Counted from the stretch's first letter, positions 44,636 to 58,400 are shown. The stretch is DNA of 64,000 nt from Microdochium bolleyi (GCA_001566295.1 KQ964256.1:372001-436000); one strand, 5' to 3'. Program-made: numbers and translations. The notes: generated by a model from the sequence alone, not told the origin.

Positions 44636-46300
44636 ATGGCCAGCCACGACACACCACCACCGCCCTCAGCGGCCGCCGAGGCCGGCACGCCCGCGCTCGC
44701 GCCCGCCACGTCCTCGCACCAGGTCGTCATCGTCGGCGGCGGCATCACCGGCCTCGCTCTTGCCCTCATGCTCCAGCAGCTGAACGTCGACTATGTCCTC
44801 CTCGAAGCCTACGCCACCGTCACCCCGCAGCAGGGCGCCAGCATCGGCCTCCACGCCAACGGCCTGCGCATCCTCGACCAGCTCGGCCTCCTCCCCGCCA
44901 TCGAAGCCGTCGCCGTCCTCACAACCACCAGCACCTGGCGCGACTCCAACCGCGGCGGCCGCCGCATCATGGCCCGCGACGCTGGCTCCCTCATGCGCGC
45001 CCGCCACGGCTACGGCAACTACTTCATGTCCCGCCACGAGCTACTGTGCGTGCTCGAGGCCGCCGTCCGGGACAAGGACAGGCTACTCGTCAACACGCGG
45101 GTGTGCAGAGTCGAGGACAGCGACGAAGCGGGCAGTGTCGCGAGGGTACATACCACCGACGGCAGGGTGTTCGAGGCGCAGATGGTCGTCGGCGCCGACG
45201 GCGTGCGCAGCTTCGTCAGGGCCGAGATGTGGCGGCACGCCGAGGAGCGGGAGAAGAAGGCTGCCGCCGAGCAGCAACCACCTTCACCAGCGACGGAGAA
45301 GCCCAGCAAGAAGACCAAGCCCCCCACCGCCGTGAGACAACCCCCCGCGCCGTGGAGCATCCCGGCCTCCGACAAGGGCCCGGTCCCCTGCGAGCACGCC
45401 TGCCTCTTCGGCACCGCGCGCCCGAAACCCGGCATCAGCCCCGGCGACCTCATCGCGGCGTGCGGCACCCGGTCCACCGCGGGACTCATGGGCGCGGCCA
45501 ACGGGGACGTCTTCTTCTTCTGGTTCTGGACCCTGCCGCACGCGGCGGGCCAGCAGAACACGTGCCCGGTCACCGAGATCCCGCGCATCACCCCGGCCGA
45601 GGAGGCCCACGAGCTCGAGCGCTGCCGCGACACGATCGTCACGGACGCGGGGCTCACCATGGGCGAGGTCCTCGGCGACGTGTACGACATCGGGGCCACC
45701 GCGCTGCCGCACTTTGTGCTCGACCGCTGGTCCTCGGGCGGGCGCGTCGTCGTGCTTGGCGACGCCGCGCACAAGTTCAACCCCCTCGTCGGCCAGGGCG
45801 GCAACAGCTGCATCGAGAGCTGCGCGGCGCTCGTCAACCTGCTGCAGAAGCACGTCCTGCCCCAGTCCCCGGCTCTGTCCGAGAAACCAGCAATGTCATC
45901 GTCGTCGCCGGCTGCGTGGTCCCGGGAGTCCCTCACCGCCGTGTTCGCCGCGCTCGAGGCCGAGCGCGTGCCCCGCGTGCGCGACATGGTGGACAAGTGC
46001 CAGGAGGCCATGCACCGCGTGGCCTGGGACTCGTGGAAGCCAAAGGTGCTGCAGCGGTACATTGCGCCGCTCCTGCCGCTCAGCGTGCTGGCCGACTTCT
46101 ACACGGTGCTCATCACCCCGGGGCTTCGGCTGCGGGGCAGCCGGTTCGAGGACCCGACGGCGCTCGAGCACAGCGTTCCGTGGGACGACGAGAAGGTGGA
46201 GAAGAAGAAAACGAAAAAGGACAAGAGCGGTGGGGTCAAGGAGAAGACCGGCGCGGTCAAGGTGGCGAGCACTCCTCTTGCTGCTGTTGCGGCGGCGTGA
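44636..46300 (+). CDS. FAD-dependent monooxygenase (PHBH-fold, secondary-metabolism type)
   Basis: This single-exon gene encodes 554 residues. The ATG at 44636 is chosen because the FAD-binding domain follows closely; an in-frame ATG at 44444 adds only unrelated sequence. Motifs in order: VVIVGGGITGLALAL (dinucleotide-binding, about residue 34), the GASIGLHANGLRILDQLG segment, the DG motif GADGVRS (186-192), and the GD motif GDAAHKFNPLVGQGGNSC (from 375). These define the group A flavin monooxygenases, which use NAD(P)H and oxygen to hydroxylate or epoxidise small molecules. A Lys/Pro-rich insertion (about 205-240) separates the DG motif from the next strand. The C-terminus ends in a lysine-rich then alanine-rich tail. 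In fungal clusters such enzymes often epoxidise prenylated or polyketide intermediates, but no cyclase, prenyltransferase or synthase gene adjoins it. The substrate is unknown. Confidence 0.9.
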   Translation: MASHDTPPPPSAAAEAGTPALAPATSSHQVVIVGGGITGLALALMLQQLNVDYVLLEAYATVTPQQGASIGLHANGLRILDQLGLLPAIEAVAVLTTTSTWRDSNRGGRRIMARDAGSLMRARHGYGNYFMSRHELLCVLEAAVRDKDRLLVNTRVCRVEDSDEAGSVARVHTTDGRVFEAQMVVGADGVRSFVRAEMWRHAEEREKKAAAEQQPPSPATEKPSKKTKPPTAVRQPPAPWSIPASDKGPVPCEHACLFGTARPKPGISPGDLIAACGTRSTAGLMGAANGDVFFFWFWTLPHAAGQQNTCPVTEIPRITPAEEAHELERCRDTIVTDAGLTMGEVLGDVYDIGATALPHFVLDRWSSGGRVVVLGDAAHKFNPLVGQGGNSCIESCAALVNLLQKHVLPQSPALSEKPAMSSSSPAAWSRESLTAVFAALEAERVPRVRDMVDKCQEAMHRVAWDSWKPKVLQRYIAPLLPLSVLADFYTVLITPGLRLRGSRFEDPTALEHSVPWDDEKVEKKKTKKDKSGGVKEKTGAVKVASTPLAAVAAA

Positions 46301-46784
46301 GGACTCGGACTGTTGGGAATTAGAGTAATTTATAGATATACCAGCCTAGATTGTTTGCTTGAGGTGGAAGAAGTCCAGCATGATCGTGTGGGAGAGCCCA
46401 TGGCTGCCCTCCACGGATCATCTCGGCGGCGTCTTTGGTTACAGACTTTATGCTCCTTTTATCCGCGCTGTATTTCACAAGTTTTGGATCTCATAGTATA
46501 CCCTCCTCGCCAAGAACAGAAACCATTTTTGTATCTTCCCTGGCCTTTGGTCACGCCGTGAGTGTTCAGCTTGCATATATCAGCCACGCCCATGGGGAGA
46601 GCAATGGGGTTCCTTCTGATATCAAGCATCCACAACGATCTACCAAATATCCCTCTTGTCTACTTTGAGTTGCCCTGGGACGTTTGATATCGAAAACGGG
46701 CAAAATTTCGCTTCGTCTCGCCAGGCACGGTAATAATTATGGGGAGCTTGAGAAATCAACAGTGTCTTGTGCAGGACAGGTCTA

Positions 46785-46824
46785 AGTGTCGGTAGCCCAG
46801 AGTCGGTAGTCCAGTGTCGGTAGC
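46785..46824. repeat. Short tandem repeat, about 14 bp unit
   Basis: Three imperfect copies built on GTCGGTAGYCCAG, the last truncated. Confidence 0.7.
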
Positions 46825-49800
46825 TTCTCCGAGATGTGCTCAGCGATATTGCAGGCCAAAGATCTCGTGAGGTGGGAAGAGTCTTTGTCGCGGTTGCAGA
46901 GATGGCGGGGAGCAGGAGTAGCATGCGTGCGTCATCTATCTTGCAAATCCTGCCTCCTTAGTTGGGAGATCGCTCCCCCAGCACAGACAGTCAGAGCCGA
47001 GAGCAGTGTTGCAGCTTCACCATCGGGGAGGTTGTTGACGCGAAGTCGTGAGTAGGGGAAAAAGCCGGCGTGTGTGGTGGTGAACAGCTCGTGGTCTGGG
47101 AAGAGGCCCGACTGAGCGAGCCCCGGGTGTAGAGGATCAAAGAGTGATCATGGAACCAGGAGTCTGGACTCAGTTTTCGCTTCACGAGCTATGGGCCAGC
47201 ATTACGCCAAACGTCCTACAAGCTGCCATCACACCGTCCGGTACGTGATATCACGCGCAGCAGCTTCTTCCGCTTTTTCCAGGACGAGTGCGCTGCCCGG
47301 CACTGGCTTTCACAAACACTATAGTCGCACTGTTTCCGCGCCGAGACAGCCTATTTGCTGCTTGGCAGCCTCGAGCATCACGAGTTGCGCCCATGATTGA
47401 CCGATGGTGAGTCAGTCATTCTGCAACAGGCCCCATCGTGAAGAAAATGGTGGTGGTTTTTACTGCCTGTCCTGTCAGCCGATTATAGTCTACTGATGAT
47501 GACGCTGCATGCCGTCGAGAAAGGGTTTGCATTATGCTCGTCCACATCCATCGTTCCATCTCGCCTGTCACCTAGCCACCTGGCACAAACGCGCAGTCCT
47601 TGTGCCAATTTCATGCAGTATTCTTGTAATTCTGTGATCATCATCTCAGCAGTCGATGTTTGCGAATGCCGTTCCCGCTTCCTCGTAAGGAGCAAGTCTA
47701 TCCTGATCACGCAGGCCGCTCGACAAAGCGCGTGCGCGGGAGATGGATAGGGCCTCTCGACCACCGTGGACGACTCTTCTCGTCAAAGCTCAGTGACCTC
47801 AAGGATCCGACACTCCCTCTTCCATTGGACAAAGGTCAGGGCTTGCAGATGCTCAGCCCCCTTCGTGCGATTCTGGCCACCTGGCCGAGTGACTTTCAGC
47901 ATCCGTACCAGCTACAATGCCCACGCCTCAGAATGGGCTCGGCAAAGCTTGTGCAAAAGTTCCACACAGCTTGAGGATCCTGCAAGTAGAAAAATTGAAC
48001 CGGGGCGAGTAAGCTGTTTCAGCAGAACACGCCCGCCCCTCGTTTGTGCAACCCGCATATTCGCAGCCCCATGGATCCCGAATCCGCCCCGTTCTGGTGG
48101 TTGAGCGCGCAGGCTGGACATGCGGATTGGCTGGGCTGACTTACGCCGAGGAGGGCATTGCTACAAAGGCAGGTTGCAAGGTTGTCCAAGCATCGTTTCC
48201 CCCCCTCTCGCACACCCATTCTGCCTCGTGCATCTTACATACCCGCCCGCTTGGGATCTGTCAGGGTGCAGCCTGTCACACACATGGAAATTTGGGAAAG
48301 TGCACAAAGCAGTAAATCCGCACGTGGTCTTTTTGTCGGGCTATCATAAAACCCCGCGTGGCGGCGGCAGGGCGCATTTTCCGCAGTCCGCGGGTCCACC
48401 CACAGATCCGTACCCCCTTTCGCAACGCTTCCATGCTCTCAGACACTTGACTGCACACGCGTTGCGCCTGGTCACCTTGTGGCAGTGCTGCAAAAGTCTC
48501 GCTCATTTCGGTGTGAGACCGTGTCATCGACTTTTCGTTCCATCATGCTCGGGCTGACGATATAGGGTTTCAGGAGGCCTCGCGGCCGTGGCTGTGCAAA
48601 ACCATCCCGAGGTGCGGACATGAACCCGCTTATTGAATGTGAGTTCTTGCCCTAGTCGCTTCACGGTGATGATGCAGTTGCGATAACCTTAGCTAAAGGA
48701 AACCCTTCTGAGGGAGCAGAGTACAGGGAAGAAAGTGCTTTGAAGATCTGCATCTAGACGCCGTGCAAGGGGTTGTTCCAGTTTTTCAACAGATTCAAGT
48801 GGTAAAGCGATGATGCGATTACGAGACTCAGGAAACCCAGTGCCACGCTTGTGGTCAGTTGATTGCGTGAATCCTAGGAATCGTGAAATAGCTCAGCTCA
48901 AGTATTTGGTTTACTGATCCAGTGATCTACACTTGGAATTTTGGAGGAAACAGTTTTGTTCGCATCAATCTAACACGAACTAGATGATAACTTTATTATT
49001 CTCAAACGTACTTCAGACAGTCAAACAAGAGAGTAAACCATAAACTAGACACAGTGACTTATGTGACCTCTTAAAAATGAGATAGATCTAAACTTAGTAT
49101 TCAATCAAGATCACCTTTAAGGCAATGCTATTCTGCAGCGTGCATTATGAACTCACGAGACCGTCGAATCTTGCTCTAAGCTAACACGAAAATCTCCAGC
49201 AGAGTTTCATGATAGATCTGGGTTTTCCGAACTGCCTAGTTCGATAATCAAGCAACCTTGGCATTATTTTGGGTTGCAAGCATACACAAGCCAGTCGGCG
49301 TCCGATGTGACAGAGCTTCCCACGGGCAGAGTGCAGCCTCAACATCGAAGCCTGAGTTTCAAGAGCTACACATAATGACGGCACATGGCTGGCCACTCAG
49401 GTCGCCGAGCAGTCGGCGCGTGCTAGGAACTTGCACAGGCCAAAGGCGGATGACTGGGAGATCAGCTTACTTGCTTTATGTGGCGAAGTAATGAGTCAGC
49501 CTATTTCGGCTGCAGATTATTCTATTGAGTATTGCTGCTTACGCGCATGAAGTTCTTCGTATGCCTCGCTAAAATTCCTGGACGGTAGCATTTGAGCCTC
49601 ATTCTTGTCGCGAATCAATGGCTTCTTTCATCCAAGCCTCACTGCGCCGGTTTTGTACTTGTTGGTGGGCCCGCTGCGTTACGTTCATTCTTGAGCAATC
49701 CTGCCGCATCCCGTGTAATTCTGATCTGAGGGACGTGAGTAGTGCAGGTCTTGGTCATTCGTGTGTGCCCTTCTGGTGTACGCTCCATGGATCACGGCGA

Positions 49801-52800
49801 GGCCAGCAAGCAGCATAGTCTACAGCACTGCAGCTTCCCGAATTTTCACAGTATTAAGCCACTAAGGAACAATACGAAATCGACTCCGGACTCACTGACT
49901 TTGCTGTGACTACGCAATGACACGACATGGCCAATGCAGCGTCGGAAAACTAAGCGTAGGTAGAGCTGCCCGGGGAATTTGGCACACACAGCTCTGAGCC
50001 CATCGCACAAAGTCGCCGGCCGACCGACTATAGCATGACCGATAACGCCGGGCTTTGCTTTTGTCCTCGGCGAGTTTCCTGAGGCCTGGCTTCGCAAGTC
50101 CCAGCTAACTTGCCTACAAACGTTCCACGGTTTCCTCACAGTCTCGCAATCGCAAACCCGCCTCCTTCTGACGTCAGCAACTGGAAGTAACCACATACAC
50201 ACGCACACACACCTCATTCACGGGGTAAGAAAACCCGCAAGCACATACAGAGCCAAGATGCCGAGAATGCTCCCCCCTCCCCACGGATGTCCACTTTGAG
50301 TATAGCGTAACCTTCAAATCGAGGCTGTGCAAAGACCCCTGGAGGGCCTATCAACCAATCACAGCCGTCCCGCGCGGGAAAATCGAATGCAGGAGCAAGA
50401 GAAAAAGACTTTGAACATGCAGCTTTCGTACGTCACCAGAAGAGGGGGCCTGCATGCACTCTGTAAACGCTTGAAACCTGGATCGTTGTTTCGTCCTGTG
50501 TTTGCCCCCTCGATGCTGTCAAGGCACATACGTGATGCATACTTCCGTACGCAGCACATGTTTCCGTCGGTCCCCTCTCCCCACTGCAAAGCCCCGTGCG
50601 TCCGGTTGTCCGGGTGGCGGTTTGAAACGGCGGCCGTGAGCAGGGGGCAACACAAGAGCATACAGAAGAAACCTTGGTTCTCGACACGCCGCCGGCCCCC
50701 CCCCAAAACAGTTCACGCAGAGGACAATCTCGGAGTTTCGGCCGGGCGGGCAAAGCATTGGAGCAAGTTGATATTTGAATGTGAATGACTGGAGATACCC
50801 TGTTTCTCGATTGTAGTGCAGTCTTGCTTCTCCCGGATCTGCCGGGAGTCGCAAGGGTCCCTCAAGGCATGAGCTAGCATACAGGTTCGGACTGCATGGC
50901 AAAACATTGATGTCCAACTTCCAAAAGGAAGACCGCCGGACCGCTGCTATACGAAAGCGCAAAAAACGTTCACGCGATCATGTTTCTCATCGTCTCCGCC
51001 GGGGGACTCAAAACATATTTGCGCTCGTCCTCTACAAATTTCATCTCCGGTCGGTCGGTCGGTCGTGCATAACCCTTCCAAGCAGCATTGTTATGGCCCC
51101 CTCCCCACCGTTGTCTGGGCATCACACCTCGACGATTCGACCATGACCACCAACCCGCAGGATTTTCTCACCACCTCGGGTAGCGCAGGAAACAAAAAGG
51201 AGGCGGTGGCAGTGCAAGATCGCCGAGTAATTGGTCTTGGCGCGTTGGTGGTTGGTCGGTATCGGCCGGGACGGTGTGGTGGTGGGCTCGGTGGGTTGGT
51301 TGCCCTGGTGGCCCCTTGCGCGGTTCGCTTCCCGTTACGGCAGGTCGCAGATGTTCGTTTCTCTTGACGCTCCGTCCCCCCATGCCATCCTCTGAAAGGA
51401 CCATCCAACACATCTAGCCGCAGGCGAGAGAGAGCGAGCGAGAGATTGCTGCAATAAATATTGCATGGTATCCCCGCCACAGGACCACAATTCAGAGGAA
51501 GCCAAGAGTCTTGCCAAGTTCACCTTAAAATGCCTCCTCGCGGTGGGCCATCTTCTGAACACATGAAAGAGCAGCGCCGTTTTGCCTTCGGTCGTGTTGC
51601 GCACCGGAGCACATACTGCGTCAGCCGTGTCTACACATCTTCCCGCCCTTCCTGGACCCCTTGTCTCTCGCACGTCTTCTCTTGCGTTTCTCCACAGCTG
51701 CAGAACGGTGAGCCGTGTCCTCCTTCGTTCCCCACACGGGAAGCTTGGCATGCGAAGCCAAGTCCCGCGTGGGGGAACATCCAGAAGACACGGACAGCAC
51801 TACTGTAGATGTGCAGGAGAATCCCGTGAGCTACCGGTGCTCCGAGCTCCGCGTGCATCAGAACCTTCCTGCCCAGCTCAGGATCGATAGCTCAACGCTA
51901 CGGCGCCGCATGCTTCGTCTCTTGATATGCCTGGCCATGCTCAGCCTCATTCACGTTTGATTCGGGCATCGCATCTAGGTCGGGAAGGAGGGCTAGCCTT
52001 GATCGCCTCTCTCGCCCATCATACTTAGTCCGCAATCCAGGCCGTCTCACGGCGGGATATCATTTTAGTTGTTGTGCATAATAGCCTATTCCTCATACCC
52101 GTCAGCCTGTCATGTACCTCATATGGTAAGGTTTAGCTTCGAGCCTCGCAAAGGATTTGCAGTTCCATCCCTTGTAGACCCCCCTTCCACGTAGTCTGTT
52201 CTACGCCATCACAAACCACTTCACATCCTCTCTCTACCGTCTTCTCTTCCCGTCGGACCTGCGGAGTATCCAGGGTGGGACATGCATGCTTTGCACAGCC
52301 TCCTGCCCCTCCCGTCTCTTGCTCCGCACATGCACGGGAGCTCTCCGCTCTTGGTAATTGTTTACCCGAGTCGTTGTGCGAGACAACGTGTGTTGCCTGG
52401 TGCTGTCGTTATTCCTTGGCGTAGGTGTACGATGCTGGCGTGACAGAATCGATAGTGTAGGCTATAGCTTCCGGACGAGATTTCTCGAAGCTTTGGGTAG
52501 ATGACTCGAGGCGAAACGCGGCCGTGTGATGACTCTTGAAAGCACATGGAGGATGAGATCCAGACCGAGATACTCTGTTGCTTCGCCATAATATGCAACG
52601 CAGTCGTAACGCGGTGCTCGCGGCCACGTCGAAGGTCCAGAGCGGCTGCGTTGCACATCACTGCCGAACCACCTGAACTTCGGACAGCGGTAGATGTCAT
52701 CTGCGATAAGGGCGGGCCTGATGGTCCGCCGCACATGTCAAACCTGCTTTGGAACTGGTCGCCGCTGGCTATCCCGGTTGCCTGAATGTTACCGCCATCA

Positions 52801-53767
52801 GACTTGGCAGGCATTTGACCCAGTTGTCATTGCGTCTGGGCAAAGACTGAAGCGGACTTTCACCGATATTGCGATGCTCTGCCAAGCTGCTTGGTCGTGG
52901 TGAGAAGTTGAGCATAGCCACGCTGGCAGACTGCGATTCCGCCGAAGACAGTCCTCATGCAAACCGCATACCATCGGGCGATTGGCCGAGATCGTATCAG
53001 AAATTGACCTTTCCTGGCTGGGACGTTGAAAACTGCCCGGCGGGCAGTGCTGGCAGCTTGGTCGTTGGGCAAGTGCGCGCCTTGAGCCTCTAGCATGGTA
53101 GCCTCATTGGGCTCTCTGAGATTGTTGGGCAGACATCGGAACGTCGTCATTGAGGCTACGTGGATCTGCGAGTGGCAGCCTGGCTCCAAGGCAAACTGCT
53201 TTGCCTCACGTGTTTTTAGCAGTTTGCCTCTGCAGAGGCTTAGCTGTCAAACGGCTGACCCATCATCTGGCGAGGCTTCGCAACGCCTCTAGATTCAAGG
53301 TTTGGGCCACTCAACGATCTGGGAGGCTGAGCAATGCCGCGGTCTTCGCGCAATAATACCAGATCTACTGGGAAATTGTGATGCCTGCATGCCAGGCTTC
53401 CGACGGCCCAGGGACTATCCGAGAGACTCAGCTTGAGATAGCGGGCTGTGCATGAAGATTGCCACGTTCGGAGTCTGGGAAGGTTCCAGACAGCCAAGAC
53501 TTCTGCGGTCCGCCGGCCTGCTCGGCATGGAGTCCGGAGTCCAGCAGTCACGAGCTTTGATCGATCTGCGGTGCCTGGCACGGCAGCAGTACGCGATGAT
53601 GGCGCCCGGTTCGATTTAAGCTTACTTGCGATCGACAGTGCATACTGCCCGAAACAGGACAAGCTCTGCCATTGGGCCTTGGGTTGGCACTGCTGGGCTC
53701 CCTCCTGGCCGTGGCTGAGCAGGGCACCAGCCTCAGGATTTGTGGCTAGTGACGTACGCGAGGGCGA

Positions 53768-53802
53768 ACTGGGGCGAGCTGGGGCGAGCTGGGGCGAGCT
53801 GG
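53768..53802. repeat. 10-bp tandem repeat, unit GGGGCGAGCT
   Basis: Three perfect copies at 53771-53800, preceded by a degenerate fourth. Confidence 0.85.
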
Positions 53803-55421
53803 ATTCCGGAGTCCTCCTGCTTGCCAACTCCACCAGCAAGCGCGCTGGAGGACTCCATTGATCTGTGGTGACTGCACGACGAGGCAGTCGTGACAGCTTG
53901 GAATCTTTCGTGATCTCATGGCGCCACGATAGCGCCGTGACAACGCTCGCCGCTGCCCTGATACGGGACCCCAACCACTCCGCCGCGCCTGACCGATGAC
54001 CTGATGAACAGCGCACGATGTCAGCGGCGTTGTCGACGCTTGGCATGTGTTGGCCGCCAAGACGACTGAGAACGGGCGACCCCTGCCGGGTCGTGGGGCC
54101 AGGGGGAACAGCGGGACAACCTTAATACCCTAATCTTGAAGCTGCAGCAGGTGCATGTGCTCTGCAGAGTCGCTGGAGATGATTGTGGGCTCTCCTGAGT
54201 CCTGAGCCTGGCAGCTTCTCGAAACGGCAATGCGCGACGGCTGCCGCATTCGAGAAGGATGGTGTGCACAACCCGGCGGGCGGCGATTGGGCGCGTGTCG
54301 TCAGAGTGTTTCAACGTGCGGCGGCTAGCCTTGTTGACGCCGCGAGGGTGTCGCGGCCAAGAGGACGGGCGGCAGGCCGAGGGTGGCTAGCGACGGGCGT
54401 TGAGGGCCTCACGGCGAACAAGCGATTGTGCGAGTCAACCAAGAGCCGTCGGAGCCTTCACCAGCCAAGCGCACAGCCTCTGTGCTAGCCTTTGGCCAGT
54501 TGCTCCTGCCAAGTTGAGGCAGCTTGGCCTGCGTCGCACTGGGCCTGCCTGCTTTGTGTGCACGTCTGCCGCCAATCTCCGTCTCGACATGCGCGCCTGC
54601 ACAGTCACCCACCGCCCGTTGCCACTGTGCGCTCGTACTGCGCACTCGGTTCTCCGTAAACCCACCCTCGCCATCCAGACCTGGACCTCGCCTGCCAGGA
54701 ACCAGCTTGCTCGTGATGGCCTCCCACGCGGCGCGCCTGCTGCGCCCGCCCCAGGCACGGCTCCCGCTCCGCAACCTCGCCGCCGCAGAGGCCGCCGTCC
54801 CCCAAGGGCTGGCCTGGCCCTCCGTTGGTAGCGCACCTAGGTGCCTAGAGATGGCCCTCGAGCTCGACACACCCACGCCATGAGCAGCAAACCGCCGAGA
54901 CAGGCGCCCAGCACCACGCGCGCAGCAAGCAGGGCGAGACGCTGGCCCTCGTCGGCCTGCGGAGCCTCCGTCCCATTGCTGTCACCAATCGACCAGGATC
55001 GCTGCCTCGATGGGGCCGCGCAAAACCCCTCCCCGGCCCTTGCCCAGCTTTGCACAGCCTCCCTCGAGTGGGTAAGCCAAGGCCGTGATACTTTCACCAA
55101 TGTTCCATGGTACCTCTCGGCCGCCATGCTTCGCCTTCCTCCCTCGGCCAGGAGGCAATTCTCTCACCAAGGCTTTCCTCTCCTCCGGCGGTCTTCTGCA
55201 CTTTGCCCAACTTCCATATATCCACTGTCCGCGTGCCGGTTTTCCGGGCTTTCAATGCATCTCTCTCTCAACCAGACATCCACGTCTGTCTACAGGGGCC
55301 ATCAAGCAGACCTACCGAAGCTGCTAAGAGCTCTCTGAACCCGTCCTTCCAAGCCTTCCTACACACAACCTTATCGTCGGGACCCGCAGCTCCGTCCCTG
55401 CACGGCGCAACCACCTACACC

Positions 55422-58400
55422 ATGGCGTCCAACAGCCTTGCGCCGCCAACCGCCTCCGGCGACAGGCGCAACCGCTCAGGGAGCGACAGCACAGAGAATA
55501 GGCACTTGACCTCGTCCGCCGGCTCGTTTGCGTCGACATCTCACCTCACAGTCGACACACAGGCCCGGGGACGCAGCGACACTGTCGCCTCAAATGCGTC
55601 CTTCGTGTCCAACGTCTCAAACCCATTCCTGACACCAGCACAGTCAGAATGCGGCGCCAGCTTTGTCACCGTCGACCCAGAGACAGCACTCCGGCCAGAC
55701 CCAGGCACGGAGGCCGACTTCAAGGTCGAGAACAACCCCTTCGCCTTCACACCTGGACACCTCAACAAGCTGCTCAACCCAAAGTCGCTCGCCGCATACC
55801 GCGCGCTTGGCGGAATCGAGGGAATTGAGAAGGGACTGCAGGCCGATACGAAGTCGGGTCTCAGCATCGACGAGACTGCTGTCCGGTCCAACGTTAGCTT
55901 CGAGCAGGCCACACGCCGGAACTCGGACAAATTCCCCGCAGCCTCCGAGAGATTGGGCGGCACCGGCTCCGAGCCCTTTGCCGACCGCATTCGCGTCTAC
56001 GGCAAGAACGTTCTGCCCGCAAAGAAGGCGACTCCCTTCTGGCGCCTTGCCTGGCAGGCTTACAACGACAATGTCATTATCCTCCTGACTGTGGCTGCTG
56101 TTATCTCCTTGGCCCTCGGCATCTACGAGGCCGTTGGTGTTGTCCACCCGGCTGGAGAAACGCCCCTGGACTGGATCGAAGGTGTTGCCATCTGCGCAGC
56201 TATTCTAATCGTTACCCTTGTTGGATCCCTCAACGACTGGCAGAAGGAAAAGGCCTTTGTCAAGCTCAACGCCAAGAAAGAGGACCGCGAAGTCAAGGCG
56301 TTCCGCTCTGGCAAGTCGTACATGATCAGCGTCCACGACATCATGGTTGGCGACGTTCTCCACCTGGAGCCTGGTGATCTCGTTCCTGTTGATGGTATCT
56401 TCATCGAAGGCCACGATCTGAAGTGTGACGAGTCTTCCGCGACTGGCGAGTCTGATGCGCTCAAGAAGACAGCCGGTGTCGAAGTCATGAGGCAGCTTGA
56501 GGCTGGCGTCAACCCCAAGAACCTGGACCCGTTCATCATCTCTGGCGCCAAGGTCCTTGAGGGCGTTGGTACATTCATGGTCACCTCCGTCGGCACCAAC
56601 TCTAGCTTTGGCAAGATCCTGATGTCTGTCCGCACCGAGATCGAGCCTACGCCACTGCAGAAGAAGCTCGAGGGCTTGGCTGTCGCTATCGCCAAGATCG
56701 GTGGCAGCTCTGCCGCGCTCCTCTTCTTCATCCTGCTTTTCCGCTTCGCGGCAGCTCTCCCGCAGAACCCAGCTCCTGCACCCGTCAAGGCCTCTCAGTT
56801 CATGGACATCCTCATCGTCGCCATCACCATTATTGTCGTCGCCGTCCCTGAGGGCCTGCCCCTGGCTGTCACGCTTGCTTTGGCTATTGCTACGAAACGC
56901 ATGCTGAAAGAGAACAACCTCGTCCGAGTCCTGCGCGCTTGTGAGACCATGGGTAATGCCACAACGATCTGCTCGGACAAGACTGGTACCTTGACCACCA
57001 ACAAGATGACCGTCGTCGCCGGCACATTTGGCACGTCGAGTTTCGACAAGGATTCCGAGTCTGGCAAGAGCGACTCGTCCCCTGCCCAGTGGGCAACCGG
57101 TCTTCCGCAACCCACCAAGGACGCCATCGTGCAGTCTGTTGCTATCAACTCTACAGCTTTCGAGGGCGTCGAGAATGGCGAGTTCGCCTTCATCGGCTCC
57201 AAGACTGAGACTGCCCTGCTCAGCCTGGTCCGTGAACACCTCGGCATGCAGTCCCTTCCCGAGGCCCGCGCCAACGAGCAGACCGTCCAGATGTTCCCTT
57301 TCGACTCCGGCAAGAAGTGTATGGGTGCTGTTATCAAGCTCCGCGATGGTTCCGGCCACCGCCTACTCGTCAAGGGTGCTTCTGAGATCCTACTTGGCTA
57401 CAGCTCGCTCAAGACTGACACTCAGACCCTCGCAACCTCTCCTCTGACCCAGGCTGACCGCAACGAGATTGGCGCCGTCATCGACAAGTACGCTAAGAAG
57501 TCTCTCCGGACTATCGGTCTCATCTACCGCGACTTTGCCCAGTGGCCTCCTGCCCACGCGGAGATGACGGAGGACGGCCAGGTCGAGTTCGCCTCTGTTC
57601 TAAAGGATCTCGCTTTCCTTGGCGTTGTCGGTATCCAAGATCCTGTCCGCCCTGGTGTCCCCGAGGCTGTCCGCAAGGCCCAGCACGCTGGTGTGACTGT
57701 CCGCATGGTCACTGGTGATAACGCCGTTACCGCTCAGGCTATCGCTACCGAATGCGGCATCTACACCGACGGACTGATTATGGAGGGCCCCGTCTTCCGC
57801 GCTCTGAGCGAGGCGGAGATGGACGCCAAGCTCCCGCGCCTGCAGGTGCTCGCCCGATCGTCACCCGAAGACAAGCGGATTCTGGTGGCCAGGCTTAAGC
57901 ACCTCGGTGAGACTGTCGCCGTCACTGGCGATGGTACTAACGATGCGCCCGCCCTCAAGGCTGCTGATGTCGGTTTCTCCATGGGCATCTGCGGTACAGA
58001 GGTTGCGAAGGAGGCATCTGAGATTGTCCTCATGGACGACAACTTTGCTTCGATTCTCACGGCTCTGAAGTGGGGCCGTGCTGTCAACGACTCGGTGCAG
58101 AAGTTCCTCCAGGTATGTCGAGCACCACGCCGATTCCGGACTGGCAACTACTAACACCGTTCTAGTTCCAAATCACCGTCAACATCACCGCCGTGCTCCT
58201 CGCTTTCATCTCTGCTGTTTCCGACCCGGAGATGAAATCTGTCCTCACCGCCGTTCAGCTTCTTTGGGTCAACCTCATTATGGATACGTTCGCAGCCCTG
58301 GCGCTTGCCACCGACCCGCCCACCGACAAGGTGCTCGACCGCAAGCCGCAACCCAAATCTGCGCCTTTGATCACTACCAACATGTGGAAGATGATCATTG

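Larger units (their letters stand above)
46301..55421. other. About 9 kb without a convincing gene
   Basis: Many open frames of 60-270 codons exist on both strands (for example 53240-54046 minus), but none shows a family motif, sensible splicing or consistent coding composition. The stretch 48620-49250 is AT-rich. GC-rich parts near 51.2-51.3 kb are G-skewed on the plus strand. A long leader for the Ca2+-ATPase gene occupies the right end. An undetected gene with many small exons or an ncRNA cannot be excluded. Confidence 0.45.

Noticed and set aside
45046..46323. 425-codon frame overlapping the FAD monooxygenase in another frame
   Set aside because: Arg/Gly-rich shadow of a GC-rich gene with complete motifs in its true frame.
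53240..54046. 268-codon minus-strand frame in the 9 kb gap
   Set aside because: Ser/Arg/Ala-rich with no domain character, and overlaps a tandem repeat; probably chance openness in GC-rich DNA.
55107..55421. Upstream in-frame extension of the Ca2+-ATPase
   Set aside because: No family-like sequence before the ATG at 55422; treated as leader.
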